Source: Haemaphysalis longicornis
Taxonomy: Eukaryota > Arthropoda > Arachnida > Ixodida > Ixodidae
Direction: 5' to 3'
Length of the DNA stretch: 64,000 nucleotides
Assembly (NCBI GenBank): GCA_013339765.2
Contig: CM023450.1
Span: forward strand, 106,456,844 to 106,520,843
Of the stretch, positions 37,972-49,274 are shown piece by piece. The notes beneath the pieces were generated by a model. It did no database searches and was not told the origin of the DNA. It saw only the letters and a program-made list of their open reading frames with translations. Made by a program: the position numbers and the translations under genes. Every line of letters starts with the position of its first letter. Positions within the stretch are counted from its first letter, which is position 1.

Positions 37972-38144
37972 CCCCTCTGTTTAACGACTACGATGGGAAA
38001 ACGTGAAGCTTTAGTCGTTGATTTTGTCGTTTGATCGTTGGCTTTTATCGTTTGCCTGGCTTGGATTTAGCGTTGGTTCGGCGGGTTCGACGCGGGTAGA
38101 CGCACTAGAGCTTCGCGTTTTCCCATCGTTGTTAGACAGAGGGG
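37972..38144. mobile_element. MITE-like palindromic element, arms about 40 bp
   Basis: The left arm (37972-38014) starts CCCCTCTGTTTAACGACTAC and continues GATGGGAAAACG. The right arm (38105-38144) is its reverse complement with a few mismatches and small indels. A 90-bp spacer separates them. It is non-coding and would fold as a long hairpin if transcribed. Confidence 0.65.
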
Positions 38145-41100
38145 AAATTGAATTTTTTATTTCACTTAAATTTCAATTTCAATTTATTTCATACACAAAT
38201 ACACAGATACGGTTATGTCCAAGAGGTGTGGCATGAGGAGACCCGCACGGTGCCTGGTGAGGCTTACCCACGACAATTGATCACCATCGTCAGAGAAAGT
38301 GGCTATGCTTCAGGGCGTATGGGCGTACAAAGGCGTCAGTGATAGCAAAACAGCTCCGTTTTCAAACAAAAGCGTGTCGTGTGTTCAGATTTCGATGAGT
38401 CCTAGAGGTCTGCAGTTGGTTTAAACTATAACCCTCCACAACGACGCACCTCAGTGCCCGCCTGCAGCGTCTGGGCGTTAAGCCCCTCTTAGATTTGAAC
38501 TTCGCCATTGTGAAGTGTTGGGGGTGGTTGAACACACCAATAATCTAACAACTAAATGATTGCTGTCCAAACAAAATTGTTCCTCCTCCTCCTCAATCGC
38601 AGCGACGCCACTGCTGGCATTCGTGACGTCCTGCAAAAGAAAAGTGTTTTGAAAGAAATCGCCCGCTCGATTTCCCAAAGCTCGCGCACCTAAGGGTCTA
38701 GTGACGAAGAGGCGCTCTTTCTCCAACTCCAATTTTCGGCGCAATTTTCAGTATCCCGTTGCCTGGAATTTTTCGTGTCGGTCATCGTTTTTGCCATAAC
38801 GGTCAACAGAAAAACAGAAAAGCGCCCTTTCCCGTAATCCCACACTCCTGGCCGCGTTAGTGAAGACCAGAGGATCCAGCTTGCTCCGTCTCTTCGCATG
38901 GCAGTAGTGATTTCTCTGCTGAAAAGGTCAAACGATTTTCGTAGGTGGGAATTGGTATGATCACCATGATTTTTTCCGATTTGCAAGAACACGCCTCCTG
39001 TACTAGTCCCTCCTCCTTTCGTAAGCGAGGGGCGGGTGAGAGAGGAGAGCGGCTCCTCATCTCAAGAGGGACAGGGAATGACATCATCGGAGAGGGGGAT
39101 GACCGACAATGTGATTTGGCGATCTAATTGTTGGGATTTTGCGATGAAAATGGTAGCCAGCGTGGCTCGACCATTAAATCATCTGAGATCAATGCACTTT
39201 TTTTTTCGCCGGCGAAGCTAGGTTACTCGTACGAGTTCGATGACCACAGGCCACAGGAGTCGCGATGTGACAAGAACTGGGGGTTTCAGATAGGTATTTG
39301 GGGCGAGATTGCTGACTTAACAAGTTGAACATTTTTATCAATGTGCAATTTTTTCTGTCGAGAAGAGTCGCCGTACTCCTCCTGTTTCGAAGCCGCCGCA
39401 GTTTATTCCCTGCGCAGTGTAAGGTCGCTCCATTCTGGTCTGCGGTATACTGCCATGGCTTAACTAAAGTCAATTGCGGGGGAAAACACCTGCTATCGTG
39501 GGCGCTGAAACCCCGGCGATTGATAGAACGCAGTTTGCGCTTTATCTTTTGCTTTGTTTTATGAGGAGTTTTGGGGGCAGTAGATGGTGTATGCCCGTGG
39601 CAGTAAATGCGTCTATTGCAGTGCGACAAATTGGATATCGAACATGGCGAGGCGGTTGCGTATAGTTTTTCTTCTTCTTTACAGTGAACTTATTATCATC
39701 GCTGGTATAAATTTTTATGGCACCCGCCTGCAGATTGGAAGTGGAATCGAGCCGGAACCTGGAGGGCACCAGAACAAAGAGATTAAAAACAAGCCAAAGA
39801 AAGAATTAATGTGAAGAATCCTGTCCACAATGCCCCTGGAAAGCAAGAAAACAGAAAAAAAAGAGAATGAACTTCACGCAGCCTTTTAATGCAGCTCAAA
39901 GTCAAAGAAAACAGTCCAGCATTTTTTTAGCTACCATAAAAATTGCACACTTACGCGTGGCTTTTATACACACCTTCGTACGGCATAATTACAAAAAATC
40001 AGATTTGTGAGACATCATGTTGTAACAATACAAGACATTGTCGTTAAAAGGCGAATGTAAAAGGTGTTCGGTAGATTTTTCTTATGCCTACGCAAGGTAC
40101 CGGAAAAGAGAATACATTTCAACAAAATACTAGAAAAAAAAACACCCCTATAGACTTTTTTATATGATGACCTGCATTTTATATATGTGGGAAGGAAATA
40201 ATTCATGACCGATGGAGCGATTCCTGCATACATTTCTTGAACCGGAAGTCGAACAGTATCAATAATATACGGCCCAGAAAATGGGCAACAGTAAGCATAA
40301 ATCAGTCCGTACATAATAACCGCTATACGCACTCACAAAGTCAAGGTAGAATCAAACCGCCTCATCCGTTTACTCTGAGAAGACAGTCATGCAAGAGGCT
40401 TTTCTGAACACACTGTGTACGCAACCCACGATGCGGAAGTCGACGGCGATGCATTATACACCTTGCGAGCACTGACCCAATATCACCATACATCGAACAG
40501 CTACGAGCAGGAAGTGAGCTTTCGTGCGAGTCGTTTGCCCCGACTAATGCTCCCAGAAAGACTTCGCCGGTACGGCAAGAGATGGCGTGGGAGGTCGAGG
40601 TTGCACCCGCCGATAAGCACAGCGCTGGACGCTGCCTCGAGGACGGAGAGGTTTGAGGAAGGAGATGTGGCAAGAGTGAAAGCGGCGGCTCGTGGTTTCT
40701 TCTTCGTAGATGCAACCATGCAACGGCGTCTGGTGCTTCAGCATGCTACCCGCGGTGAGCACGTTCCCAGTGCAGTGACCGTTAGTGGCTTATGAGAACT
40801 TGTGCGTATTACTAGTGGGCATGGAACTTTGAACCGAGGGTACGGTATTTCTTGGTTTGTGCATAGGGCCTTGCCCAGTGCTTTGTTGTCGCATTGCCAT
40901 TTTCAACTTGTGCCATTAAACGTGGTCTTTCACCTCTCAGAAGCAATCTCTGTTCTTCCAGGCAAAGGCCGCTAAACGAACCCACTATGGAAAGAAGTCT
41001 TTGTTCCAATCAATGCAGCATTCATGAAATACGCATCATGAACCGAGGTATAGAAACAGAAGGCTAATATGAGTGAATACAACAGTTACTGACCTTGATA

Positions 41101-41599
41101 CGCACAAGAGTACGTATATGTAGCCGCGAAGCGACATAAAATGCACCTGATGTTGAGGGCCCGTTAGTTAGGACGAAGTTTGTTTATCGGAAGCAAAGAA
41201 AAGAGGGGCTCGGCTGCTTTGGAATACTACGGGCATTGCTTGAGCATTGAGCCTAGAAAGAAACCGTGTTATGTTCGAATTGGCCAATGCCGAAGCCCCT
41301 GTTACGGCCACAAGGGAGCACTTGTGCTTGTGTCGTAAGGGTGAAAGAGAGAAAGAGATAGAGAGATCCCGCAGAAAGGGGCTGAAGTCACGACCTTGTT
41401 CCCTCCCTCTTCCACCTCTTCTCTAGCAGCGTCACAAAAGGCAACATCAACAACACGCTTGAAGGCCTATAAAGCTCTCGGGCTTTTGTGCATCCATTTT
41501 TAAGCAGCTCCGAGTGCAGACGAGGCCGCTTTTTGTCGCCGCCCAATTGAGAGCACGCGAGGGAGCCTCGGTGGAAACGGAGGATGTTTGGGAGAGAAC
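38145..41599. other. Intronic, nothing firmly recognised
   Basis: Contains a T-rich region at 39195-39210 and GC-richer frames on both strands at 40410-40795. Those frames show no domain and have no convincing splice sites. Confidence 0.4.
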
Positions 41600-42450
41600 A
41601 GCGTGAGCAAAAATAAGGCAGTTCAGCACAAAACACAGCGGGCGACGACGGCAGGCAGCTGCGCGCGGCGTCGGAGCCCAGCTCGTGCCCGGTCCGACGA
41701 CACGCAAAACTCGTTTGGCTAGTTAACTCTTCCGGCGTCATCAACGTCAGCAGTTGGATTAGGAGCAAGCACTCCGCCCGGCGCGCCCTGGCCGGCACCT
41801 CAAGCGCACACGCGCGCAAGCACCCGCGTGGGCGCACCGGGACACGGCAGCTAAACTTGCGACTTTCTCCAACACGGCAGCAGCGGAGAGCAAGAGGAGG
41901 TACGAGGCAGTACGGAGAGTACAGCGCCGTGCGCCTGGCGCGGAACCCAACTCGCTCGCGAGCACGCTGTCGGAGCGCGCGCGCCCGACAACAAAGCCAG
42001 GCACGATTCGGGCAAAGAAAGCCAGCGTACCGTGCGGCGGGTGACCCGGTCGATTAGGCCTAACTGGGGTCATTGGGTCCCAGGGTGCATGCCGCGGAAA
42101 GAGGCTTGCCGCCATTATTCTTGATAAACGCTGCCAGCGACGCACGGTCGGGGCGCGTGCACGACGCGTGGAGGACGCTTCGAAGGGAGGGCGAGGGCAT
42201 AGGTGTGCCCCGCACAGACCGACAGAGAGTCGGAGCGCGTTTGGATGGCGGGAAGAGGAGTTCGCTCGCGGACGTGTTACCTCGCCGGTGGCCCGTGTCT
42301 TTACGAGCCAGAGAGCCCGGCTGGGTTGGCTAATCTAGCTCACTTAGCGCCTACACCTCGGCACGCACCCGTTCGATGGAACGCCGCCGTGCGTGGGAAG
42401 CTGCTCGGTTTGAACGGCAGAGTGCCATCAAAGGCGGGAGAGGAGGTCAA
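41600..42450. promoter_or_regulatory. CpG-rich segment inside intron 2
   Basis: G+C and CpG are visibly denser than in flanking DNA, and several frames on both strands stay open because of it. It could be an internal promoter, an enhancer, or a GC-rich repeat. No TATA or initiator was identified, and no coding exon was recognised in it. Confidence 0.3.
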
Positions 42451-45400
42451 GTGGTGGCGTTCGTGTCCCTCACGAAGTGCACCCCGAGCTACGTTTCTTG
42501 GCCGCCACTCTTTAGTGGGAGCCTTTGTACCACTCCCAGTGAAGCTCCTTGTTTTCTCTCGTTCTCTTTTTGTTCCCCCATGGCCAAGGGCTAAGGACAA
42601 CGAGGCGCAAGACGGGGTCATAAAACTGGGGCAACCTTAAGACATCAAAGTTCGGTTTTTACCACTGGCACTTTACCTGTAGTTTAGCACACTTTTAGGG
42701 CAAATTTACTTGCGCTGCGGAAAAGCGTTTCAGCATCAAAATAACGTAAACAGCAGAAATTGAAATTTATTATCGTTCATAATTTTTCGTTAAAAAAGCG
42801 TTGCATTACTTCACCTTCAACGGTAAACCAACAAAAAGAAATGACTCTGGAAGCTTCAATTCCTTTTTGTTACTTCCCTAATGCATTTAGATTTATTGTT
42901 TTTAATTGGTTACGTAACTTCAAGCACGATGTGCCGGAAGATAAATTATTCACGGAGATGCTAATATTGGGGTGGTGCTAATTCTTTATGTAATTACGCA
43001 AAATAAAAGTACTGGCCAAACGCTATACATACGACACAAAAAGAGTATTTCAAATTCTTTATGAACCTCGCTGAATAGGTTTGTGGGTTGGCATAGTTAA
43101 TACCCACATAAACATGAGAGGACGACTAGCTCCGAGTGATAAGCTGTCTGCATACTTCATCCAAACGATTTGTTGTCTTCTATGCCCTACTCATGGAGGG
43201 GAGAAATATAATATTTACGCCAACATTTTAGTAAGCACATAATAGCATGGTATCGGCACAGAATTGCATTTTTTAAGTCGATTAGGGCTACAGTTTTCTC
43301 TACTAAATTTCGCATAATTTGTTCGCTGAAAGCTTAGAACGTCATACGCTATTGCTCCAAATCACGGTCCCCAAAGCGCGATGAGCTGCTCAACCGACTC
43401 CCCCGTCCGAGCTCACAGTGGTCACTGTCGATAGGCCCACATCTATACTCGTTAGTGTGAGTGAGATCTCATTATTTCGGTCAGCGCCGAAATCCGTAAG
43501 AACCGACGCGCATCGAGAGTTTATACGCGCTGGTCTGGCATCGTAACTTAATAATGCCGGCTCAGAGCGAGATGACAGTTATCCTATTACGGCAAGCTCC
43601 CACCGCCAGTGGCACCTCTTCATCGTTATACGGTGGCCCTCTGGCACTCCCGACTACGCCGGTGCCCCTATACCCGACACACGTTGCTTGTACAAGACAC
43701 CCTGCTTGGCCCCCACCGGGCTGACGTGTCCCAACGCGACACTCGGCGCCCTTCCGTGCCTAGCCGGTGTCTCCGCTTACCGGACGGCTACCGCGGTGAC
43801 GCCTGTTTGCACACCGGCTTGAGCCGAGGCGCCATCCCTCAGGACGAGAGTGTCGCAGGCGGTGCGAATGGGGAGACGTAGGCGGACACACGCAGATCTT
43901 ATGTACCACGCACGCCACCGCGGAGAGCGCTAACACTCGTCGGCAGAGGGGAGGCACAATGCAGATTCGATAAACTGGTTTAGTTCTAAGCGTGCTGAAG
44001 AATGCATGACAATTTAACAGTTAAGAGAGTTCCGGCGGTCAACTACTCTGCTTTCGAGAAAAGATGATTATTTTACGCAGGCAGCTGTACGGGGGAGGAA
44101 ACCACGCAGTTTCGACCTCACAGTTTCTTTAAAGGTTGCTTCACCTTAATAACTCAAGCATTGCAAAAAAGCCGAACTAACAAAGTTCACAATGATAGTA
44201 AAGAAATGTAGAAATATGAAGAAACAAACTTTTATAAAACCTCTTTGACAAAACAAAAACAGACTTCAACGGTGTTGTCGTTCGCAAATCGAGCACTCCA
44301 TTTCTCATACCCCAGAAGAAAGTTCCCTGAGGAACGGAATGTTAACCGAAATCAAAACAACAAAGAGCATTTCAACACGCACACATGTCGTGGTTTCGCA
44401 AAAACTGGCGCAGAGACGTAACTTCCTGGGGCAGTGCACATCGGCAGGCTTCGGTTAGGATCCTTAACTGTCTCTGCAGTTCGCAGGGCACGTCGATCAG
44501 CTTCTGTTCGGCATTTTGGTGGGTACGAACACTTCCATAGATGTTAATGAAAACATTGTCTCGCCTTTTGAAAGAAGTCGAAGTTACTTAGTACGCGTGC
44601 AAGTTTAGTAAGCTGTTCAATAAATTACACTACAAGAAACGGTAAAGTTATAAAATGGCTACCCTTGACCTTATCTCTCACTTACCTCCCTCAATCAGAG
44701 AATCTTTGTTGCGGTGAGCGGGAAAGAGAGGGGAGGAGAGAGAAAAACCTTTTATTACACAGAGAGGTCAGCCTATCAGCGAGCTTGACTTGCTACTCTG
44801 TGTGGGAATGGGGAAGCACTCGAGAATACAAAAGCGCGCACTCAGTAACAGACACAAGAACGCACGTTCGGCTGTGTTCAGACTGTTGCTTGTTGCTGCA
44901 ACTGTCGTAATAACTTTAAGAAATGACGTCATCTCCCGTCTCAGCCAACCGAACTGCGTGACATGCTGTTTTTTTACGTCCATAGCTCACGATATTGCTT
45001 TTGCGTCGGTAGTCTCAACACAGCCTTACCCAACCTAGTTTACACGCATTACCTACTTTACTTTACCCATGCGTCATTCCTTATGCGTAAGTGCAAGGAA
45101 CAGCAATGCAAGATAACTTTGTGCCCTATACTTTAACAAAAGAATCCGCGCATCGTGTGCAATGTTCCAGACCGGGTGCTTTCGTTCGAATTATAACGTT
45201 TCCGGCCGCAAAGCAGCGGTTCCTTCTAAACTTTTGAAGCCATTGAAGATAAACGTCCAGCATCCCTCGCCTAATGGGGGCAGAGGAGAGTGGCCATCTT
45301 TGATTTCCCCATGCAAGGCACAATCTACTCCGTCACCAACGTAATCTCAGTGCAGTCACATCCACTCCTCTGGCGGAGGACAGGGGACACCCGTCCAACC

Positions 45401-46760
45401 ACAGCAAGGCGCAAGCTGCCTGTCTGTGAACGCATGCAACTACGTCCTCGGGGCCATTTGTGAGGACAGCGGGGCCGATGTTCTTTTTTCTTCAAGGGGG
45501 AGAGGGATGTGGGGAGGGAAGGGCCTACGTACACACACGCACACGCACACATACAAGACACTCCAAGTGTGCCGCGGAACACTCATCGGGCCGACACTCT
45601 TGGGAGACGGATCTTGCGCGTGTCAAAGCTGACCCGTGCCGGAGACGAGTGAACCGAGGCCCATTCGCTCGGGATGCCCCCGTACTCCGTTGCCATTAGG
45701 AGAGTTCAGCTGTGTCCGCTAAGCCGCGTTGCTCCGTGGAGGACCAGGAAATAAACCCACAATCATTAGTTCCATGCACCGTGGTCCAGCCTACGCCCCG
45801 TAAGGAAGACTATCTGGTTTCTTTACGCGCCAGCCAATGGCGCCCCCTATCACCGGCGTCGTAGCCGATCAGACTGATCGCCTTTGGTCGTGTATGTCTC
45901 ATAGAGACTATTAGCTGGAGTGACGAGATACTTCTTTCTTTACGTATTCCAGAGGAATCACCATCATTAGAACCTGCATAATCTAAGTAGGGATAATGTT
46001 TGAATTAGTGTCCTGGTACTTCCATGGCCACGGGCATTGAAATGGCATTACTTAAAATTAGTTTTACTTGAACCGCTTTTATTTTCCGCTAACGTTTCAA
46101 TATATGGCGCAAAATCTAGATATCTCAGATTAGGAGCGCTCTTTCCTTCTTTGTTAGAGCTTTGGTCGTGGCGTAAGCGAATTTGGTTGCATGTGCATAG
46201 TAGAACGCTTGAGCCGTAGCGATGTCGGACCAGTAAACTCGCAGCTGCTAAGTGTGCACAACATCTGAAAACTGCGAAAAAGATCTAAGAAACGACAAAC
46301 CATGGCCGGGTCAACCGCTTGGCGTGACGCCCATGTTTCTTCCCGAAGTACATCAACGTTCGACTGCCCGCAGTAACGTAACGTTCTGCAGGCAACTGGT
46401 GCGAATGAGTGTTGCGCGACGAGCTAGCCCAGCATAGAACTAATACAAGACGCACTCTGGCGTCTCCGGGGAAAGCCTCGGTGGTCCGGATTAGAACCGG
46501 CCGCGCGGCCTCGAAGGGTTGGCCTTTTGTTGAGCGTTGTTGCTGCTGCTTCGGCTAGCACTTTTGCTCGTGTATCTGGCGATGATGCCGAGACCCGAAT
46601 GGAGCGTTTAGTCACTTTTGCCATTTTGTTTGGCAGAACTGTGATACTTGAGGAACCAATGGGATACTAGACCATGGAAATGAAACCGCATCTCGAAACG
46701 TTTGTACCGGCCGCAAGGTGTAGACTTAGTTGGTCTAAACTAATTGCTGGTTTTCCTTTT
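42451..46760. other. Intronic, nothing recognised
   Basis: Mostly AT-rich; a GC-richer patch lies at 43590-43950. Short ORFs only. A short (AC)n run lies near 45532-45552. Confidence 0.4.
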
Positions 46761-46902
46761 GTATGTATGTATGTATGTATGTATGTATGTATGTATGTAT
46801 GTATGTATGTATGTATGTATGTATGTATGTATGTATGTATGTATGTATGTATGTATGTATGTATGTATGTATGTATGTATGTATGTATGTATGTATGTAT
46901 GT
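46761..46902. repeat. (GTAT)n microsatellite
   Basis: About 35 uninterrupted copies of GTAT, the longest clean microsatellite in the window. Frames reading MYVC or IHTY repeats across it are artefacts. It ends about 14 bp before the left arm of the inverted repeat. Confidence 0.97.
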
Positions 46903-46915
46903 GTACGTTTGTGTG

Positions 46916-47129
46916 TACAGGTGCTCCAAAAGATAAACGGAGCACGCGAGCGGTCGCCGGAGCGGGCACAAGTTTCTGCCAGCGCGGTCTATGAATAGAT
47001 GCGCCGCAGATAGCGAGAGTGCGTGGGCACATCCTGCTGGCCCATCTCGGTACTCTGACGCTCGCCTTAGCGCCGGCTCAAGCGAAGCTGCGCTGCTGTC
47101 ATCCCTGCTCGCCAGGGATTCTTCCAATG
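46916..47129 (-). repeat. Left arm of a 214-bp inverted repeat, with open frame
   Basis: On - this arm reads as the same sequence found on + at 47494-47708, roughly 85% identical by eye. On - an open frame begins ASRDDSSAASLEPALRRAS and runs through the arm, then continues uselessly into the (ATAC)n tract. The matching frame is open in the other arm too. The family is unknown; two head-to-head copies of one repeat, or one element with long inverted ends, are both possible. Confidence 0.7.
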
Positions 47130-47493
47130 ATTTATGAACGAATCTGTTTGCCTGCGTCGGAAAGGAAAGTGATCTTCAGTGGCGTATGGGTTCCGTTTTG
47201 TTAGGAATGCCACCACTTTGTCCACGTCCCTGCCGTGTTTCGCAATTACCCCGGCGGTAAGTTTGTTGTGCCATGAGGCTTAAACGCTCGTGAATCATTC
47301 AGCAACTGCGACCTTAATCATGCTTGCCTCAAGAAAGCGCATAAAGACTGAATAAAACTGATTTTAATGGGCGCTCAAGATAATTGAGGAGGTTAGCCTA
47401 TCGGAAGCCAGCGGCTTCAAAACAAATCGAATTTATTGCACAAACTTCAGTAAGTTATGTTGGAAAAGAAGGGTATCCCAGCTTAACTCGTAA
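47130..47493. other. Spacer between inverted repeat arms
   Basis: A 364-bp spacer, non-coding, with no transposase-like ORF. Confidence 0.6.
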
Positions 47494-47708
47494 GCATTGG
47501 AAGCGGCTCTGGCGAGCAGGGATGACAGCAGCGCGGCTTCGCTTGAGCCGGCGGTAAGGCGAGCGTCAGTGTATCGAGAGGGGCCAGCAGGATTTGCCCA
47601 CGTACTCTCGCTATCTGCGGCGCATCTATTCATAAATCGTGCTGGCATGCAGTTTTGCCCGCTCCAGCCACCGCTCGCGTGCTCCGTTTAAGTTTTGGAG
47701 CACCTGTA
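47494..47708 (+). repeat. Right arm of the 214-bp inverted repeat, with open frame
   Basis: The open frame from 47497 reads ASRDDSSAASLEPAVRRAS, matching the left arm with mostly conservative changes, and ends at a stop at 47689-47691. The arm ends GGAGCACCTGTA, where GGTGCTCC marks the start of the left arm. A few GTAT copies follow immediately. Confidence 0.7.
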
Positions 47709-48507
47709 CGTATGTATGTATGATTGTGTGCTGGTATGAGTGTATGTGTGAATGTATGTATCAATGATGCAGATCATTGCGACGCGATGATGACCTTGAT
47801 AGACATGCGCAGTAATCTTCCGCTCTAAAAATTACGTGGACACCTGAGAAGTCCTTGTGATTTGCTGCATGTGCGAAACCAATAGTGTTCTATTGCCGAA
47901 CCGATGTGCCGGTATTGTGGACGCTGTCATTTCGACCAGGATTTCTCCTGACTGCTGCGCCGCTGGGCTATATAGGCACCGATGTAACTGCCAAGCTAGG
48001 CGCCGCGTCTGCTGAAATCGCGTTTCTTCTCGTAGTCATCATTGGATCCTTTCCCGTTTCGAGTCCTCTTTCTATTTCTCTCCGTTCCTGCGACAGAGGC
48101 TCAGCCAGTCGCCCTTGTTAGGCCTATATGTATGTTTAATGTTCGCTGGCGTTACGTAGATCTTCACGACGTGCAAAAACAAATGGAACTTATTGTACGT
48201 AATGCAGCAACTACCGTATTACGACGCTAGAGCTAAAAACCTAACATTAGGCCCATCGTTCGGCACATAGCTCGCAGCTGCTGCCGGTATCGTCGTTTTC
48301 ACAATGGAGTGATGGCTTCAGTTCAAACATTTGCGCAATTTTAAGACGTACCCGCATTGAGAGCACGGTGCTCACTAAAGGGGCAGCTAAGCACACTACA
48401 CAATCAATTTTCGCGTTAATTTGTTCTGCACAGCTGATGCTGGCAATGGCAAGATTAGAACGGATAGCACTCCGTTTTTTAGAGGAGAAGCCCCTTAGGG
48501 GCTGGGG
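47709..48507. other. Intronic, nothing recognised
   Basis: Begins with a few GTAT units. No gene or element boundaries seen. Confidence 0.4.
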
Positions 48508-48850
48508 CTGTTGGCGTCTTCTGTCGTCGTCGTCGTAATCGTCGTCTCATGTAGTCACGGTACTAAAACACCGGAAAACTCGTTTACGCCTCGCGGTAAA
48601 CGAAACGCGTATTAAAAAAAACACCGGGGCACTCGTTTACGCCTCGCGCTAGAGAGCTTCGTGCGTCAAAGACAAGATACTTTTACAGCAAAGCTGTATA
48701 CCTCTACCTCCCAACGGCTTCATCTCTGTTGGAGAAAACGCAAAGCCACCAAGAATACACTTTTACACTGCCTGCAAAGCCCCCCTCCCTCCCCCACCCT
48801 TTCCCACAGTTTCACGTTAGTGGAGATGGCCCGGAATTTCTTTCCTCCCC
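48508..48850 (+). repeat. Dispersed repeat, copy 1
   Basis: Shares ordered blocks with 54085-54475 in the same orientation: a GTCGTCGTCGT stretch, then CATGTAGTCACGGTACTAAA, CACCGG, CTCGCGCTAG, a GAATACACTTTTACACTGC-like block and TTCACGTTAGTGGAGATGGC near the end. In this copy the CACCGG...CGTTTACGCCTCGCG part is itself duplicated in tandem. Non-coding. Confidence 0.65.
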
Positions 48851-48876
48851 GTCCCCAAACTTAGCATGATCTATAC

Positions 48877-49266
48877 CATGGGTCGGCAACCTTTTCAGGT
48901 GGAGGGCCCAGTTGGATGAAGTCGACACGGCGGATGGGCGGACGGCAAACAGATCGGGGAGGGAGGGGGGGGGGGGAGGGAGACTTTGCAGGCAGAGAGA
49001 AAAAATTCAGCGAATTGACAATAATATTTGACAATAATTGAAAATTTACCAGCTAAGTGTAAGTATGGGGAACGATGCCAACTGGAAGCGATTAGTTCTA
49101 TATTCTGGTCTCCCGTCTAACCTAATTTGAGGTCAAAACTGGCGAGTCGGCCTTCAGATAGAAAGTGACAGGGGTAAGGATGGGTATTCTGACGACGTGC
49201 TGTGGGCCGCATAATACCGCCCCGCGGGCCGCATGCAGCCCACGGGCCGCACGTTGCCGACCCCTG
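48877..49266. mobile_element. hAT-type MITE with 8-bp target-site duplication
   Basis: The left end reads CATGGGTCGGCAAC and the right end, reverse-complemented, CAGGGGTCGGCAAC: a terminal inverted repeat with one mismatch. The flanks are ATCTATAC (48869-48876) and ATCTAGAC (49267-49274), an 8-bp duplication with one mismatch, the size made by hAT transposases. The CAGGGGTCGGCAAC end is also characteristic of hAT elements. Length is 390 bp, with a G-rich tract inside and no coding capacity. Confidence 0.85.
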
Positions 49267-49274
49267 ATCTAGAC

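Noticed and set aside
41388..42640. Several overlapping ORFs of 120-150 codons on both strands
   Set aside because: They coincide with a GC-rich segment where stop codons are rare, and no domain or splice logic supports any of them.
46735..47032. ORFs with MYVC, IHTY and similar repeats
   Set aside because: They are translations of the (GTAT)n microsatellite; every frame of such an array is open.
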